The translations under genes were made by a program, and so were the position numbers. The notes beneath the pieces are model-generated. The model saw only the letters and a list, made by a program, of their open reading frames with translations, was not told where the DNA came from and ran no database searches. A DNA stretch of 64,000 nt from Nocardia asteroides (GTDB taxonomy: Bacteria > Actinomycetota > Actinomycetes > Mycobacteriales > Mycobacteriaceae). Shown here in pieces: positions 19,231-27,873 of the stretch. The DNA lies in NCBI RefSeq assembly GCF_900637185.1, contig NZ_LR134352.1, forward strand, positions 4,268,001 through 4,332,000, read 5' to 3'. The number at the start of each line of letters is the position of its first letter. Position 1 is the stretch's first letter.

Positions 19231-19254
19231 CGTTCGTGGTTCTGACCACGAACG
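19231..19254. promoter_or_regulatory. 24-bp palindrome upstream of the AraC-type gene
   Basis: Within the 294-bp gap between the exported-protein gene and the AraC-type gene, the 10-bp arms CGTTCGTGGT (19231-19240) and ACCACGAACG (19245-19254) are exact complements around TCTG. It ends 21 bp before the first possible start codon of the regulator. It could be an operator or a 5'-leader hairpin. I see nothing else clear in this gap. Confidence 0.5.
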
Positions 19255-19275
19255 CGCGACAAGATCAGTTGCCCG

Positions 19276-20235
19276 ATGGATACTGGGCCGATGGCCACCC
19301 GGTTGTCCCCCCTCGTGCTGAGCACCGAGAGTGTCTCGACACGAGAGGCTTTCGACTATTGGCGCGACAGCGTGTGCGCGATGTACTTCCGGATGCAGGT
19401 CGACCCCATGCCCACGCCCGATTTCGCCGCCCGTATCGAATACGCCACCCTGGAGAACTCGGTCGGCTTGTCGCGGGTGCGCGCCGATGCCCAGTGCGCG
19501 CGCCGACGTGCCGTGGATTTGCGAGACGACACCGAACAGTGCGTGCTCGGCGTGATCACCCTCGGCGGGCACGCCGTCCTCGAACAGGACGGCCGCACCG
19601 CCGACGCGCGCCCGGGCAGCCTGGTCTTCCTCGACAGCACCCGCCCCTACACCGCCACCTGGACCGACACCTTCGAAGAACTGGTGGTGCAGGTACCCGC
19701 CCGCAGCGTTTCGGTGGCCGACACCCGCTCGCTGACAGCACAGACCTATGGCGCCGGCACCGTCGCCCCGGTGGTGAACGCCTGCTTCACCGCGCTGTTC
19801 GACCTCGTCTCCACCGATCCCACCCAGGCGGCACCGCTGATTCCGCACGCGATGGGACTGTTCGGCGCCGCCGTGGCGACCGCGGCGCGACGCCGCTCCG
19901 AACCGGCGGAGACCACCGCGGTGCTGCGTCAGCGGGTGTTCGACTTCCTGCGGGACCATGCCTGCGACCCCGAGCTCAGCGCCGACATGGTCGCCTCGGC
20001 GTGCGGAGTGTCGCGGCGCACGCTGTACCGGATCGTCGGTGGCGGCGGCATCGCCCAGCACATCCGGGTGATCCGGATCGAGCGGGCCAAGAAACTGCTG
20101 CAGCGCGAGCGGTATCAGTCGATGGGCGCGATCGCGGCCGCCTGCGGGTTCGGCAGCGAGTCCGGGTTCCATCGCGCGTTCCGGGAGTCGGTCGGCGCGA
20201 CACCGGCCGACTACCGGCAGATGGTGCGCCCGTAA
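19276..20235 (+). CDS. AraC-family regulator
   Basis: A 319-residue regulator. The N-terminal ~200 residues resemble the AraC-binding-like (cupin) domain of the FeaR/NphR type, beginning FDYWRDSVCAMYFRM. The C-terminal double helix-turn-helix contains MVASACGVSRRTLYRIV and IAAACGFGSESGFHRAFRESVGATP. The start may be ATG 19276 or 19291 (MATRLSP). It is convergent with the sugar porter gene, 3 bp between stops. Its target is not evident; the palindrome just upstream may be autoregulatory. Confidence 0.92.
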   Translation: MDTGPMATRLSPLVLSTESVSTREAFDYWRDSVCAMYFRMQVDPMPTPDFAARIEYATLENSVGLSRVRADAQCARRRAVDLRDDTEQCVLGVITLGGHAVLEQDGRTADARPGSLVFLDSTRPYTATWTDTFEELVVQVPARSVSVADTRSLTAQTYGAGTVAPVVNACFTALFDLVSTDPTQAAPLIPHAMGLFGAAVATAARRRSEPAETTAVLRQRVFDFLRDHACDPELSADMVASACGVSRRTLYRIVGGGGIAQHIRVIRIERAKKLLQRERYQSMGAIAAACGFGSESGFHRAFRESVGATPADYRQMVRP

Positions 20236-20238
20236 CGG

Positions 20239-21717
20239 TCACACCGCCGACGCGGGCCGCCCCACGCCGGTCGCGGCGTCCATGTCTTCGAGCGACTTGC
20301 CCTTGGTCTCGGGCACGAACCGGGCCACGAACAGCAGCGACAGCAGCGCGAACGCGGCGTACATCCCGTAGCCGAAGCCGAGGGAGAAACTCTTCACGCT
20401 CGGGAAGCTGACGGTGATCGCCCAGTTGGCCGCCCACTGCCCCGCCGCGGCCAGCGACAGCGCCGCGCCGCGGATCCGGTTCGGGAACATCTCGCCCAGC
20501 AGCACCCACACCACCGGGCCCCAGCTCATCCCGAAGAACACCACGAACAGGTTGGCGGCGACCAGCGCGATGGGGCCGCTGGCCCCGCTGAGCTGCGGTT
20601 CGAGGGTGCCGTCGGCGTTCGGGACCTGATCGGCGGTGCCGAAGCACACCGCCATCGTGGCCAGGGTGATCGTCATGCCGACCGAGCCGATCAGCAGCAG
20701 CGGCCTGCGCCCGATCCGGTCGATGAGCAGGATCGCGACGATGGTGGTGGCGATATTGACCACCGAGGTGAACACGCTGATCTGGAACGACTGCGATTCC
20801 TCGAAACCGACGGCCTCCCACAGGATGTTGGAGTAGTAGAAGATCACGTTGATGCCCACCGCCTGCTGGAACACCGACAGCAGCAACCCGATCCAGACGA
20901 TCGGGTAGATCCCGCCCGTGGGCCTGCGCAGATCCTTCCATGACGGCTGCACGTCACCCTTGAGGCTGTCCTCGATGCGGCCGATGGTCAGTTCCAGGTT
21001 CTTCTCGCCGAACAGCAGGGTCAGCACCTTGCGGGCCTCGGGGATCTGCTGGGTGGCCACCAGGTAGCGCGGCGATTCCGGAATCGTGGAGGCCAGCACG
21101 CCGTACACGACCGCGGGCACCATCATCGACAGGAACATCCAGCGCCACGCCTCGAGCCCGAACCACAGCGTCTGCCCGGCCCCGCCGGCGATCTCGGCCA
21201 GCACGTAGTCGACGAGCAGCGCCAGGAAGATACCGAGGACGATCGCCAGCTGCTGCAGGGACCCGAGTCTGCCGCGGATCCGCGCCGGGGAGGTCTCGGC
21301 GATGTAGGCCGGGGCGATGACGGAGGCGACGCCGACGCCGAGCCCGCCGATGATGCGCCCGATCACCAGGATCCACACGTTGGGGGCGAACGCGGTGACG
21401 ATGGCGCTGACGAAGAACAGCACGGCGGCGATCTTCATCACCTTGAGCCTGCCGATCCGGTCGGCGATACGGCCCGCCGTCATGGCGCCCGCGGCGGCAC
21501 CGAGCAGCGCCGAGGCCACGGCGAAGCCGAGTACCGCGTCGTCGACACCGAATTCGTCCTGGATCGCGGCGACCGCGCCGTTGATGACCGCGCTGTCGAA
21601 ACCGAACAGCAATCCACCCAGCGCGGCCACCGACGCGATCCGCACGATGTGGTTGCCGCCTGCGCCTTCCTCGTCGGGAGCGGCGGACTGGCCGGTCACC
21701 GAACCTCCGTCGGACAT
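20239..21717 (-). CDS. Sugar porter-type MFS transporter
   Basis: A 492-residue, 12-helix major facilitator of the sugar porter subfamily (XylE/GLUT-like), probably an H+ symporter in the inner membrane. Signatures include GLLFGFDSAVINGA in helix 1, DRIGRLKVM in loop 2-3, PESPRYL and the QQAVGINVIFYYS segment of helix 7. IDRIGRRPLLL and PETKGKSLE close the pattern. ATG 21717 is chosen; reverse-strand GGAGAGG lies upstream. The exact sugar cannot be predicted. It is divergent from ppk2 across 180 bp. Confidence 0.92.
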   Translation of the reverse strand: MSDGGSVTGQSAAPDEEGAGGNHIVRIASVAALGGLLFGFDSAVINGAVAAIQDEFGVDDAVLGFAVASALLGAAAGAMTAGRIADRIGRLKVMKIAAVLFFVSAIVTAFAPNVWILVIGRIIGGLGVGVASVIAPAYIAETSPARIRGRLGSLQQLAIVLGIFLALLVDYVLAEIAGGAGQTLWFGLEAWRWMFLSMMVPAVVYGVLASTIPESPRYLVATQQIPEARKVLTLLFGEKNLELTIGRIEDSLKGDVQPSWKDLRRPTGGIYPIVWIGLLLSVFQQAVGINVIFYYSNILWEAVGFEESQSFQISVFTSVVNIATTIVAILLIDRIGRRPLLLIGSVGMTITLATMAVCFGTADQVPNADGTLEPQLSGASGPIALVAANLFVVFFGMSWGPVVWVLLGEMFPNRIRGAALSLAAAGQWAANWAITVSFPSVKSFSLGFGYGMYAAFALLSLLFVARFVPETKGKSLEDMDAATGVGRPASAV

Positions 21718-21897
21718 CGCCTTGGTCCTCTCCCGCGTGCGCGGCCCACGTCCACGCAGATCACAGTCGGTCAGGTCGCAGTATGCCCCGAGCGGCGCCG
21801 CGAAGTCGCCGGGGACACGCACGCGACGTGTCACGAAAGACCGGGCCCGCACCGGATGTTCATCTGCGGGTCACGGTGGACGGTTAGCGTCGGCGGG

Positions 21898-22833
21898 GTG
21901 ACCGATGTCGAGATGCGTTCGCTACGCCGTGATCTGAGCGAGGTCGCCGACCTCGCGACCGCCGTGGATCTCACCGAGATGGCCGCGTTCACCGTCGACG
22001 ACAGCGACGACGACGATCCGGTCTTGCTGACCGCGCCCGGCGGGCTGGTCGTGGACACCTGGCGCGAGGGCTATCCCTACGACGAGCGGCTCTCGCGCGC
22101 CGAGTACGAGCTGGACAAACGGCTGCTGCAGATCGAACTGCTCAAGCTGCAGAACTGGACCAAGGCCACCGGGCGCCGCATCGTGGTCGTGTTCGAAGGG
22201 CGCGACGCGGCGGGCAAGGGCGGCACCATCAAACGGTTCATGGAGCACCTCAATCCCCGTGGGGCGCGGGTAGTCGCGCTGGAGAAGCCCTCGGCGCGGG
22301 AGTCGACCCAGTGGTACTTCCAGCGTTATGTCGAGCATCTTCCCGCGGCCGGGGAGATCGTGCTGTTCGACCGGTCCTGGTACAACCGGGCCGGAGTGGA
22401 GCGGGTGATGGGGTTCTGCACGCCCGAGCAGCATCGCCGGTTCCTCACCCAGGCACCGTTGTTCGAGCGGATGCTCGTCGACGACGGCATCGACCTGGTG
22501 AAGTTCTGGTTCTCGGTGTCGCCGCTCGAACAGCGCACCCGCTTCGCGATCCGCCAGGTCGACCCGGTGCGGCAGTGGAAGCTGTCGCCGATGGATCTGG
22601 CCTCGCTGGACAAGTGGGACCGCTACACCGCGGCCAAGGAGGAGAACTTCGAGCACACCGACACCGACTACGCGCCGTGGATCGTGGTCAAGAGCAACGA
22701 CAAGAAGCGGGCGCGGCTCAACGCGATGCGCTACGTGCTCGACCGCTTCGACTACGAGAACAAGGACGAGGAGATCGTCGGCCCCGCGGACCCGTTGGTG
22801 GTGGGCCGCGGGCGCGACGTCCTCGGGTCCTAG
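21898..22833 (+). CDS. ppk2: Polyphosphate kinase 2
   Basis: A 311-residue class I PPK2, which uses polyphosphate to phosphorylate nucleoside diphosphates or the reverse. Walker A is EGRDAAGKGG (residues ~100-109), Walker B is LFDRSWYNRAGVE, and the lid and C-terminal WKLSPMD and PWIVVKSNDKKRAR match the family. An acidic, poorly conserved N-terminus of ~50 residues precedes it. GTG 21898 (MTDVEMRS) is the likely start. The stop overlaps the convergent gene by 4 bp. Confidence 0.93.
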   Translation: MTDVEMRSLRRDLSEVADLATAVDLTEMAAFTVDDSDDDDPVLLTAPGGLVVDTWREGYPYDERLSRAEYELDKRLLQIELLKLQNWTKATGRRIVVVFEGRDAAGKGGTIKRFMEHLNPRGARVVALEKPSARESTQWYFQRYVEHLPAAGEIVLFDRSWYNRAGVERVMGFCTPEQHRRFLTQAPLFERMLVDDGIDLVKFWFSVSPLEQRTRFAIRQVDPVRQWKLSPMDLASLDKWDRYTAAKEENFEHTDTDYAPWIVVKSNDKKRARLNAMRYVLDRFDYENKDEEIVGPADPLVVGRGRDVLGS

Positions 22834-23570
22834 CGGGTCAGTGCCGCGGTGTGCGCGGCGGCCAGCAGGATCGACAGTTCGTCCCGTTCGGCGGAGTCGA
22901 GGACCTCGAAGCAGGGGGTGATCAGCTCGTCGGTCAGCACTTCGGCGGCGTCCCAGCGGGCCCGCATCCCGTCGGTGACCTCCTCGAACGGTTCGGACCA
23001 GCCGAGCATGCGCGCGTGGGTGGGCCCGTCCGACATCGGCGAGCCGGCGATCAGGATCGCTTGCAGCGGGGTGAGCCCGTGGGCGGTGACGGCGATGAAG
23101 TGCAGGCCGCCACGCAGTTCACGCAGGACGTGGGTGAGCTGGATGGCCGCGGCGCGGCCGTCGTCGGTGGGCACCGGCATGGCCCGCCAGCCGGCGAACA
23201 GCGGCAGTCCCGCCGAGGGCGCCGCCGCGACGACACGGCCGAGCAGGTGCGCCAGGCGGTCGGCGTCGTCGAAGCGGGCCAGTTTGCGCCGTCCGAAATC
23301 GTGACAGGCGGCGAGGTAGGCGGTGGCCGCGTCGGCGGCGGGCAGCGGCACCGATTCCCAGGCGGCGCGCACGCAGCCGGGTTCGAAGAAGCCGAAGGCG
23401 GCCGAGACCACGTCGGCGTCGACGTCACCGAGCACGCCGCCGCGGCCCCGGGTGTAGGTGCCGTGGAAGCCGGGGACCCCCACCGCCGCGCCGAAATCCC
23501 TGACCTCACGCGAGATCATGAATGCCCCACCGAGTTCGAGGACCTGCTGCTTGACCGCTGTCGACGTCAT
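22830..23570 (-). CDS. SCO6745-like conserved protein
   Basis: A 246-residue soluble, helical protein of the actinobacterial SCO6745-like group. Recognisable stretches are LGGAFMISREVRDFGAAVG near the N-terminus, PLPAADAATAYLAACHDFGR and LRELRGGLHFIAVTAHGLTPLQAIL. No catalytic motif is evident and the function is unknown. AAAGGTG lies just upstream of ATG 23570. It is divergent from the sirtuin gene. Confidence 0.8.
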   Translation of the reverse strand: MTSTAVKQQVLELGGAFMISREVRDFGAAVGVPGFHGTYTRGRGGVLGDVDADVVSAAFGFFEPGCVRAAWESVPLPAADAATAYLAACHDFGRRKLARFDDADRLAHLLGRVVAAAPSAGLPLFAGWRAMPVPTDDGRAAAIQLTHVLRELRGGLHFIAVTAHGLTPLQAILIAGSPMSDGPTHARMLGWSEPFEEVTDGMRARWDAAEVLTDELITPCFEVLDSAERDELSILLAAAHTAALTR

Positions 23571-23687
23571 GTCACACCTTTCGCTGTTACGCATCGAAGC
23601 AGACTTTAGCGCGCAATAGTCAGATTGGGCACCCCCCGCGCACAATTTCCGTCGCCGGTCGCCGGGCACCCACCTAGGCTGAACGCC

Positions 23688-24413
23688 ATGACCAGCCGAC
23701 CTCTCGTGGCGATCCTGTCCGGCGCCGGGATCTCCACCGACAGCGGGATTCCCGACTACCGCGGCCCCGCCGGCCTGTGGCAGCGCGATCCCGACGCCCA
23801 GAAACTGGTCACCTACGACTACTACATGAACGACCCCGACATCCGCCGCCGATCGTGGCTGCTGCGCGGCGAACACCCGGCCTGGCTGGCCCAGCCCAAC
23901 GCCGCCCACCGGGCCGTCACCGACCTGGCCACGCGCGGCGCCGCGGTCCGGGTCATCACCCAGAACGTCGACGGCCTGCATCAGGCCGCGGGCCTGCCCG
24001 AACGCAAGGTGCTCGAACTGCACGGCAATGCCCGGACGGTGGTGTGCACCGCGTGCGCGGACCGCAGCACCACCGAGGCCGCGCTGGAGCGGATCGCGGC
24101 GGGCGAGGACGATCCGGCCTGCCTGCGCTGCGGCGGCATCCTCAAGACCGCCACCGTCATGTTCGGCCAGGCACTCGACGCCGAGGTGCTGAGCCAGGCG
24201 CTGACGATCGCGCAGGCCTGCACCGTGTTCGTCGCGGTCGGCACGAGCCTGCAGGTCCAGCCCGCCGCGTCGCTGGCCGGCGTGGCCGCCGAACACGGCG
24301 CCCGCCTGATCATCGTCAACGGCGAACCCACCCCCTACGACGACCTCGCCGACGAGGTGATCCGCGAACCCATCGGCACCGCCCTGCCCGCACTGCTGGC
24401 GAGCCTGGCCTGA
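23688..24413 (+). CDS. NAD-dependent protein deacylase, Sir2 family
   Basis: A 241-residue sirtuin that removes acyl groups from lysines using NAD. The NAD site is GAGISTDSGIPDYRG (residues 12-26), with TQNVDGLHQ at 91-99 and the catalytic His112 in ELHGN. The structural zinc is held by Cys120, Cys123, Cys145 and Cys148, and VGTSLQVQP and IVNGEPTP complete the Rossmann fold. It lacks the Tyr/Arg pair expected of SirT5-type desuccinylases at the usual place (it has AWL after GEHP), so deacetylation is the safer guess. Confidence 0.92.
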   Translation: MTSRPLVAILSGAGISTDSGIPDYRGPAGLWQRDPDAQKLVTYDYYMNDPDIRRRSWLLRGEHPAWLAQPNAAHRAVTDLATRGAAVRVITQNVDGLHQAAGLPERKVLELHGNARTVVCTACADRSTTEAALERIAAGEDDPACLRCGGILKTATVMFGQALDAEVLSQALTIAQACTVFVAVGTSLQVQPAASLAGVAAEHGARLIIVNGEPTPYDDLADEVIREPIGTALPALLASLA

Positions 24414-24429
24414 GTTCACCGCGCCGCGA

Positions 24430-24452
24430 CCGGCGTGCGCGAGCACCGCCGG
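24430..24452. terminator. Possible hairpin terminator between convergent genes
   Basis: An imperfect inverted repeat, CCGGCGTGC then GCGA then GCACCGCCGG (one bulged C), lies 17 bp after the sirtuin stop and before the convergent membrane-protein stop. It is only modestly convincing. Confidence 0.35.
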
Positions 24453-24498
24453 CCGCCCTGTGGCCTGGGTGATCTGTTCTCTCACGGCGCCGCCTGAA

Positions 24499-26004
24499 TC
24501 AGGGGGCGAAGGCGGCCGATTCGATACGCAGGACCGACCAGATCAGCAGGGCGGTGACGGCGACGGTGAAGAAGGTGATCATCGGCAGGTCGCCGTCGTC
24601 GCGGGCGCCGGTCCAGATCTTCACCGTGAGCGCTTCGGCGAAGAAGGTCAGGATGAGGATGGTCAGCAGGGCGACCGCGACCCACATCGCGCGCGGCTGA
24701 TACGCCCAGTAGCCCAGGATCCAGCCGAACAGCAGGGTGACGGGCAGCCCGAACAGCATCCAGCCGAAACCACGCAGGAACAGGCTCTCGCCGTGCTCCA
24801 TCGCATCGAGTTCGGCGGCTTCGTCCGGTGATTCGCCCGCGACCGGCCGCACCCGGGCGATCTGCACGACCGCGTGACCGACACAGGCCAGCGCGCACGC
24901 GACGAGCAGGACCCGGTAGCCGGTGGCGGCCTCGACGGGCGGATTCCGGGCCCAGTGCAGCGGCAGCCAGCCCGCGCACACCATGCCGAAGACGGCGACG
25001 AGCGCGGCCGGTCGTGCCCGCAACCTGGCACGCAGGTACCCGGCGGGAAACAGGTGATCGCGGCGGCCGTACAGCCAGCCCAGCCACATCGGCGCCACGA
25101 CACCGACGCCGACGGCCGGCCAGCGCCAGTGCGCTGCCGTCAGGAACATCGACGCCAGGGTGAGCAGCCAGCTGCTCACCACGATCAGCACCGCCGGCCG
25201 CGCGACGGCCGCCCAGAGTCGGCCCGCCCGCTCCCTGGCCTCGGCGAGCGGGTCGGGCTGTGGGTCCGGTGGGGGCGCGGAGATCGGCGCGACCGGGCGT
25301 TCGGCGTCCCACCAGGCCGCGATCGCCTCGGCCTGCACCGGTTCCCAGCCACCGTCGAAGGTCGATCCCGGGCACAGCACCGGGCTGTCGTCGACGTGGT
25401 AGTCGTAGTCGAGGTCGACTTCGCCGTAGGCGCGCATCTGCGACATGCGTTCGGTGATGGCCAGACCGTGCCAGGACTCGTCGCAATAGGGGTTGGGGCA
25501 GTCCGGATAGTCCGGGTCGCCGAAGTAGTGGCCGGCGGCGGGCTCACCGTCGCGCAGACTCTCGTCGACAAGGGCGTCGATCTCGTCGAGCAGCCGCTGG
25601 ACCGGCTCGCCCGCCGGTTCCGGCGCGGTCCCGACCAGCGCGTACTCCACCCGCTCGGTCGAGGCGGGCACCACCTCCGGCTCCCCCGCCGCCCTCGGCT
25701 CGTCGACCACCCAGGCCCGGCGAAACCATCGGCGCCGCACCGTGACCGCGTGCACGGTGCCGCCGAGCATGAGCACCAGCCAGCAGAGGTCGAACGCCCA
25801 GCCGTGGTCCGGCCCGATCGCCCAGATTTCCAGGCAGAACACGGCGAGATACCCGAGGGCGGCGCCGGCCAGTGGCCGCGAGCGTGTCGTGATCGCCAGC
25901 ACCGCGAACAGCGGCCAGGTCAGCAGCCCGAGCGAGAGCAACGGAACGAACGACAGAACCCAGCTCGAACCCCTGAGTACGGCTGACACGACGACTACCC
26001 CCAC
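24499..26004 (-). CDS. Polytopic membrane protein of unknown function
   Basis: A 501-residue protein. Two or three N-terminal membrane segments (to about residue 88) are followed by a ~180-residue acidic, soluble loop. This loop contains FGDPDYPDCPNPYCDESWHGL and ends near residue 265. Six or so more membrane helices follow to the C-terminus. The Cys/His/Asp cluster in the loop might bind metal. I recognise no family. The start is GTG 26004; an internal GTG five codons in is possible. It is downstream, on the same strand, of a tiny membrane-protein gene. Confidence 0.75.
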   Translation of the reverse strand: MGVVVVSAVLRGSSWVLSFVPLLSLGLLTWPLFAVLAITTRSRPLAGAALGYLAVFCLEIWAIGPDHGWAFDLCWLVLMLGGTVHAVTVRRRWFRRAWVVDEPRAAGEPEVVPASTERVEYALVGTAPEPAGEPVQRLLDEIDALVDESLRDGEPAAGHYFGDPDYPDCPNPYCDESWHGLAITERMSQMRAYGEVDLDYDYHVDDSPVLCPGSTFDGGWEPVQAEAIAAWWDAERPVAPISAPPPDPQPDPLAEARERAGRLWAAVARPAVLIVVSSWLLTLASMFLTAAHWRWPAVGVGVVAPMWLGWLYGRRDHLFPAGYLRARLRARPAALVAVFGMVCAGWLPLHWARNPPVEAATGYRVLLVACALACVGHAVVQIARVRPVAGESPDEAAELDAMEHGESLFLRGFGWMLFGLPVTLLFGWILGYWAYQPRAMWVAVALLTILILTFFAEALTVKIWTGARDDGDLPMITFFTVAVTALLIWSVLRIESAAFAP

Positions 26005-26082
26005 TGCCCGGACACGATCCGACGATCCTAGGGAAGCCGGTTCACCGAGTCCACACGATTGCGTGGACGGCTCCGGGGATTA

Positions 26083-26286
26083 CTACGGGCCGGGTGCCGG
26101 GTCCTGTTCCGGCGCAACGGCGTCCGTGGACCGGCGGCGGTCGCGCAGGACGAGCACCACCGCCGCGACGGACCAGATCACCGCGTAGGCGACGGCGCGC
26201 ATCGGGCTCCAGTTGGTCAGGAGCAGGATGACCGCGACGCCACCGAGGAGGCCCAGGATCCGGGTGGTGCTCGGCTGACCGCTCAT
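26083..26286 (-). CDS. Small two-helix membrane protein
   Basis: A 67-residue protein from ATG 26286 (MSGQPSTTRIL). Two hydrophobic segments (LGLLGGVAVILLLTNW and AVAYAVIWSVAAVVLVL) are followed by a basic RDRRR stop-transfer and an acidic/Pro tail. A longer in-frame ATG adds four residues. There is no homology I recognise; support is the membrane pattern and its fit between flanking genes. Confidence 0.55.
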   Translation of the reverse strand: MSGQPSTTRILGLLGGVAVILLLTNWSPMRAVAYAVIWSVAAVVLVLRDRRRSTDAVAPEQDPAPGP

Positions 26287-26323
26287 GGCGGCGATCATAC
26301 GGGCGGTGCGGGCGCCGGGCAGG

Positions 26324-26701
26324 TCAGCGGTTCACGGCCAGGTCCATGCGCAGGAACTCGGTGATCCGCAGCAGCTTCGGCGGCCTGCTCACCTCGTCGG
26401 CCAGCACCCGGAACGCCTCGGCCTCGTCGACGATCCGCGGCGCGGTGAGTTCCAGGTCCGTCCCGTCCACGCGGAGCCGGGCGCGGCCCGTGGCCAGGAC
26501 ATTGCGCGCCCAGTCGCAGCGCGCGCCGTAGACGAGCACGAACAGGTAGCCGCCCTCGACCGGATAGGCGTCCAGCGGCGTTTGGTAGGTCGTGCCGGAG
26601 CGGCGGCCGACGTGGGTGAGCACCGGCCATTTCCCGCCCCGGATCGCGCGCGGGTTGAACACCCGCTTGTTGATGTGTCCCCACCACCGTGGCATCGGCA
26701 T
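26324..26701 (-). CDS. Nitroreductase-family deazaflavin (F420)-dependent oxidoreductase
   Basis: A 125-residue protein of the DDN/FDOR split-barrel family that reduces substrates with coenzyme F420H2. The family core reads RVFNPRAIRGGKWPVLTHV, then GRRSGTTYQTPLDAYPVEGGY and CDWARNVLATGRARLRV. An excellent AAGGAGG lies just before ATG 26701. The substrate is unknown; relatives act on quinones or xenobiotics. It is divergent from a TetR gene with two palindromic sites between them, so expression is probably inducible. Confidence 0.9.
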   Translation of the reverse strand: MPMPRWWGHINKRVFNPRAIRGGKWPVLTHVGRRSGTTYQTPLDAYPVEGGYLFVLVYGARCDWARNVLATGRARLRVDGTDLELTAPRIVDEAEAFRVLADEVSRPPKLLRITEFLRMDLAVNR

Positions 26702-26722
26702 CGGGGCCTCCTTCGCTCGACT

Positions 26723-26755
26723 CTTACACCTGTAAGGCTGGCTTACGCATGTAAG
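26723..26755. promoter_or_regulatory. Tandem TetR operator candidates
   Basis: Two 14-bp palindromes share CTTAC-N4-GTAAG: CTTACACCTGTAAG at 26723-26736 and CTTACGCATGTAAG at 26742-26755. Their starts are 19 bp apart, between the divergent F420-oxidoreductase and TetR genes. The first is perfect; the second has one mismatched pair next to the centre. Confidence 0.75.
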
Positions 26756-26789
26756 GTTGTCAACACCCGACCTCGATCCCGGAGCTGCC

Positions 26790-27437
26790 GTGACCACCCG
26801 ACCGCCCCTGAGCCGTGCGCGTGTCCTCGACGCCGCCGTCCGCGTCGCCGACCGCGGCGGCGCCGACGCCATCACCATGCGCCGGGTCGCGCAGGAGCTG
26901 GGCGTGGAGGCGATGTCGCTCTACCATCACGTGCCGAACAAGGACGCCATCCTCGACGGCGTGGTCGACGCGGTCTTCGCCGCCATCGAACTCCCCCCGC
27001 CCGACTGCCCCGACTGGCGCGACGCGATCCGGTTCAGGGCGCGCTCGGCCCACACGGTGCTGGCCCGGCACAGCTGGGCGCTGGGCCTGATGGACTCACG
27101 CCGCCACCCCGGCCCCGCCACCCTGCGCCACCACGACGCCGTGCTGGGCGTCCTGCGCCGCGCGGGCTTCTCGCTGCCGATGGCCGCGCACGCGGTCTCG
27201 CTGATCGACAGCTACATCGGCGGCTATGTCCTGCAGGAGGCGAACCTGCCGGTGACCACCCCCGCCGAGGTCGAACAGGTCGCCGGCGACATCCTGGCCG
27301 AGCTGCCCACCGGCGAACTGCCCTATCTCACCGAGCTGATCGTCGACCACGCCCTGCGCCCCGGCTACGACCATCGCGCCGAATTCGGCTACGGCCTGGA
27401 TCTCATTCTGGACGCCCTCGACGGCCGACGCGCCTAG
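26790..27437 (+). CDS. TetR-family regulator
   Basis: A 215-residue TetR regulator. The HTH is ITMRRVAQELGVEAMSLYHHV, and the ~150-residue C-terminal domain resembles the TetR_C type of tetracycline-class repressors. GTG 26790 is chosen because GGAG lies 5 nt upstream; a TTG at 26757 would start next to the operator and is unlikely. It probably represses the divergent F420-dependent oxidoreductase through the tandem palindromes. Confidence 0.92.
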   Translation: MTTRPPLSRARVLDAAVRVADRGGADAITMRRVAQELGVEAMSLYHHVPNKDAILDGVVDAVFAAIELPPPDCPDWRDAIRFRARSAHTVLARHSWALGLMDSRRHPGPATLRHHDAVLGVLRRAGFSLPMAAHAVSLIDSYIGGYVLQEANLPVTTPAEVEQVAGDILAELPTGELPYLTELIVDHALRPGYDHRAEFGYGLDLILDALDGRRA

Positions 27438-27492
27438 CGCAGCGGCCATCACCGGGCGGGCCCGCCGTCCGGAGCCGGACTATCCGGTCACC

Positions 27493-27795
27493 TCAGTGAC
27501 CGCCCGGATCACTGAGGTGCAGTCCCTCGCCGATCTTGATCCGGCGATGTTCGGCGAGCACGATCGCCGTTCCCGACAGCAGGCAGACACCGCAGATCAC
27601 CCCTGCGACCACCGCCCAACCGGCGAACCCGTAACCCGCGGCCGTGAGGGTCGCGGCGAGGAAGACGACGCCGACTCCGATCAGGAACAGTCCCGGCCAG
27701 TTGAGGGAATCCAGAATGGACTCTCCCGCGTGGGCGCGGGTCGTGCGTTCGGTATCAGGGAACCTGTGTACGTGCGGATCACTGTGTGTGGCCAT
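27493..27795 (-). CDS. UsfY-like membrane protein
   Basis: A 100-residue protein. The N-terminus contains DTERTTRAHAGESILDSLNWPG, which resembles the mycobacterial UsfY (upstream of sigF) motif TTR.HAGES. Two membrane helices follow (LFLIGVGVVFLAATLTAAGYG and AVVAGVICGVCLLSGTAIVLA), then a basic AEHRRIKIG tail. ATG 27795 follows AAAGGAC. No sigF or anti-sigma gene is adjacent. The role is unknown; in mycobacteria usfY is stress-associated. Confidence 0.65.
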   Translation of the reverse strand: MATHSDPHVHRFPDTERTTRAHAGESILDSLNWPGLFLIGVGVVFLAATLTAAGYGFAGWAVVAGVICGVCLLSGTAIVLAEHRRIKIGEGLHLSDPGGH

Positions 27796-27873
27796 CGCCT
27801 GCCGTCCTTTCGACGAGCGGTTCCATATCTCAGGATTACCCCTCATCGCGGCGAACCACCACCCCCTGTCCGC

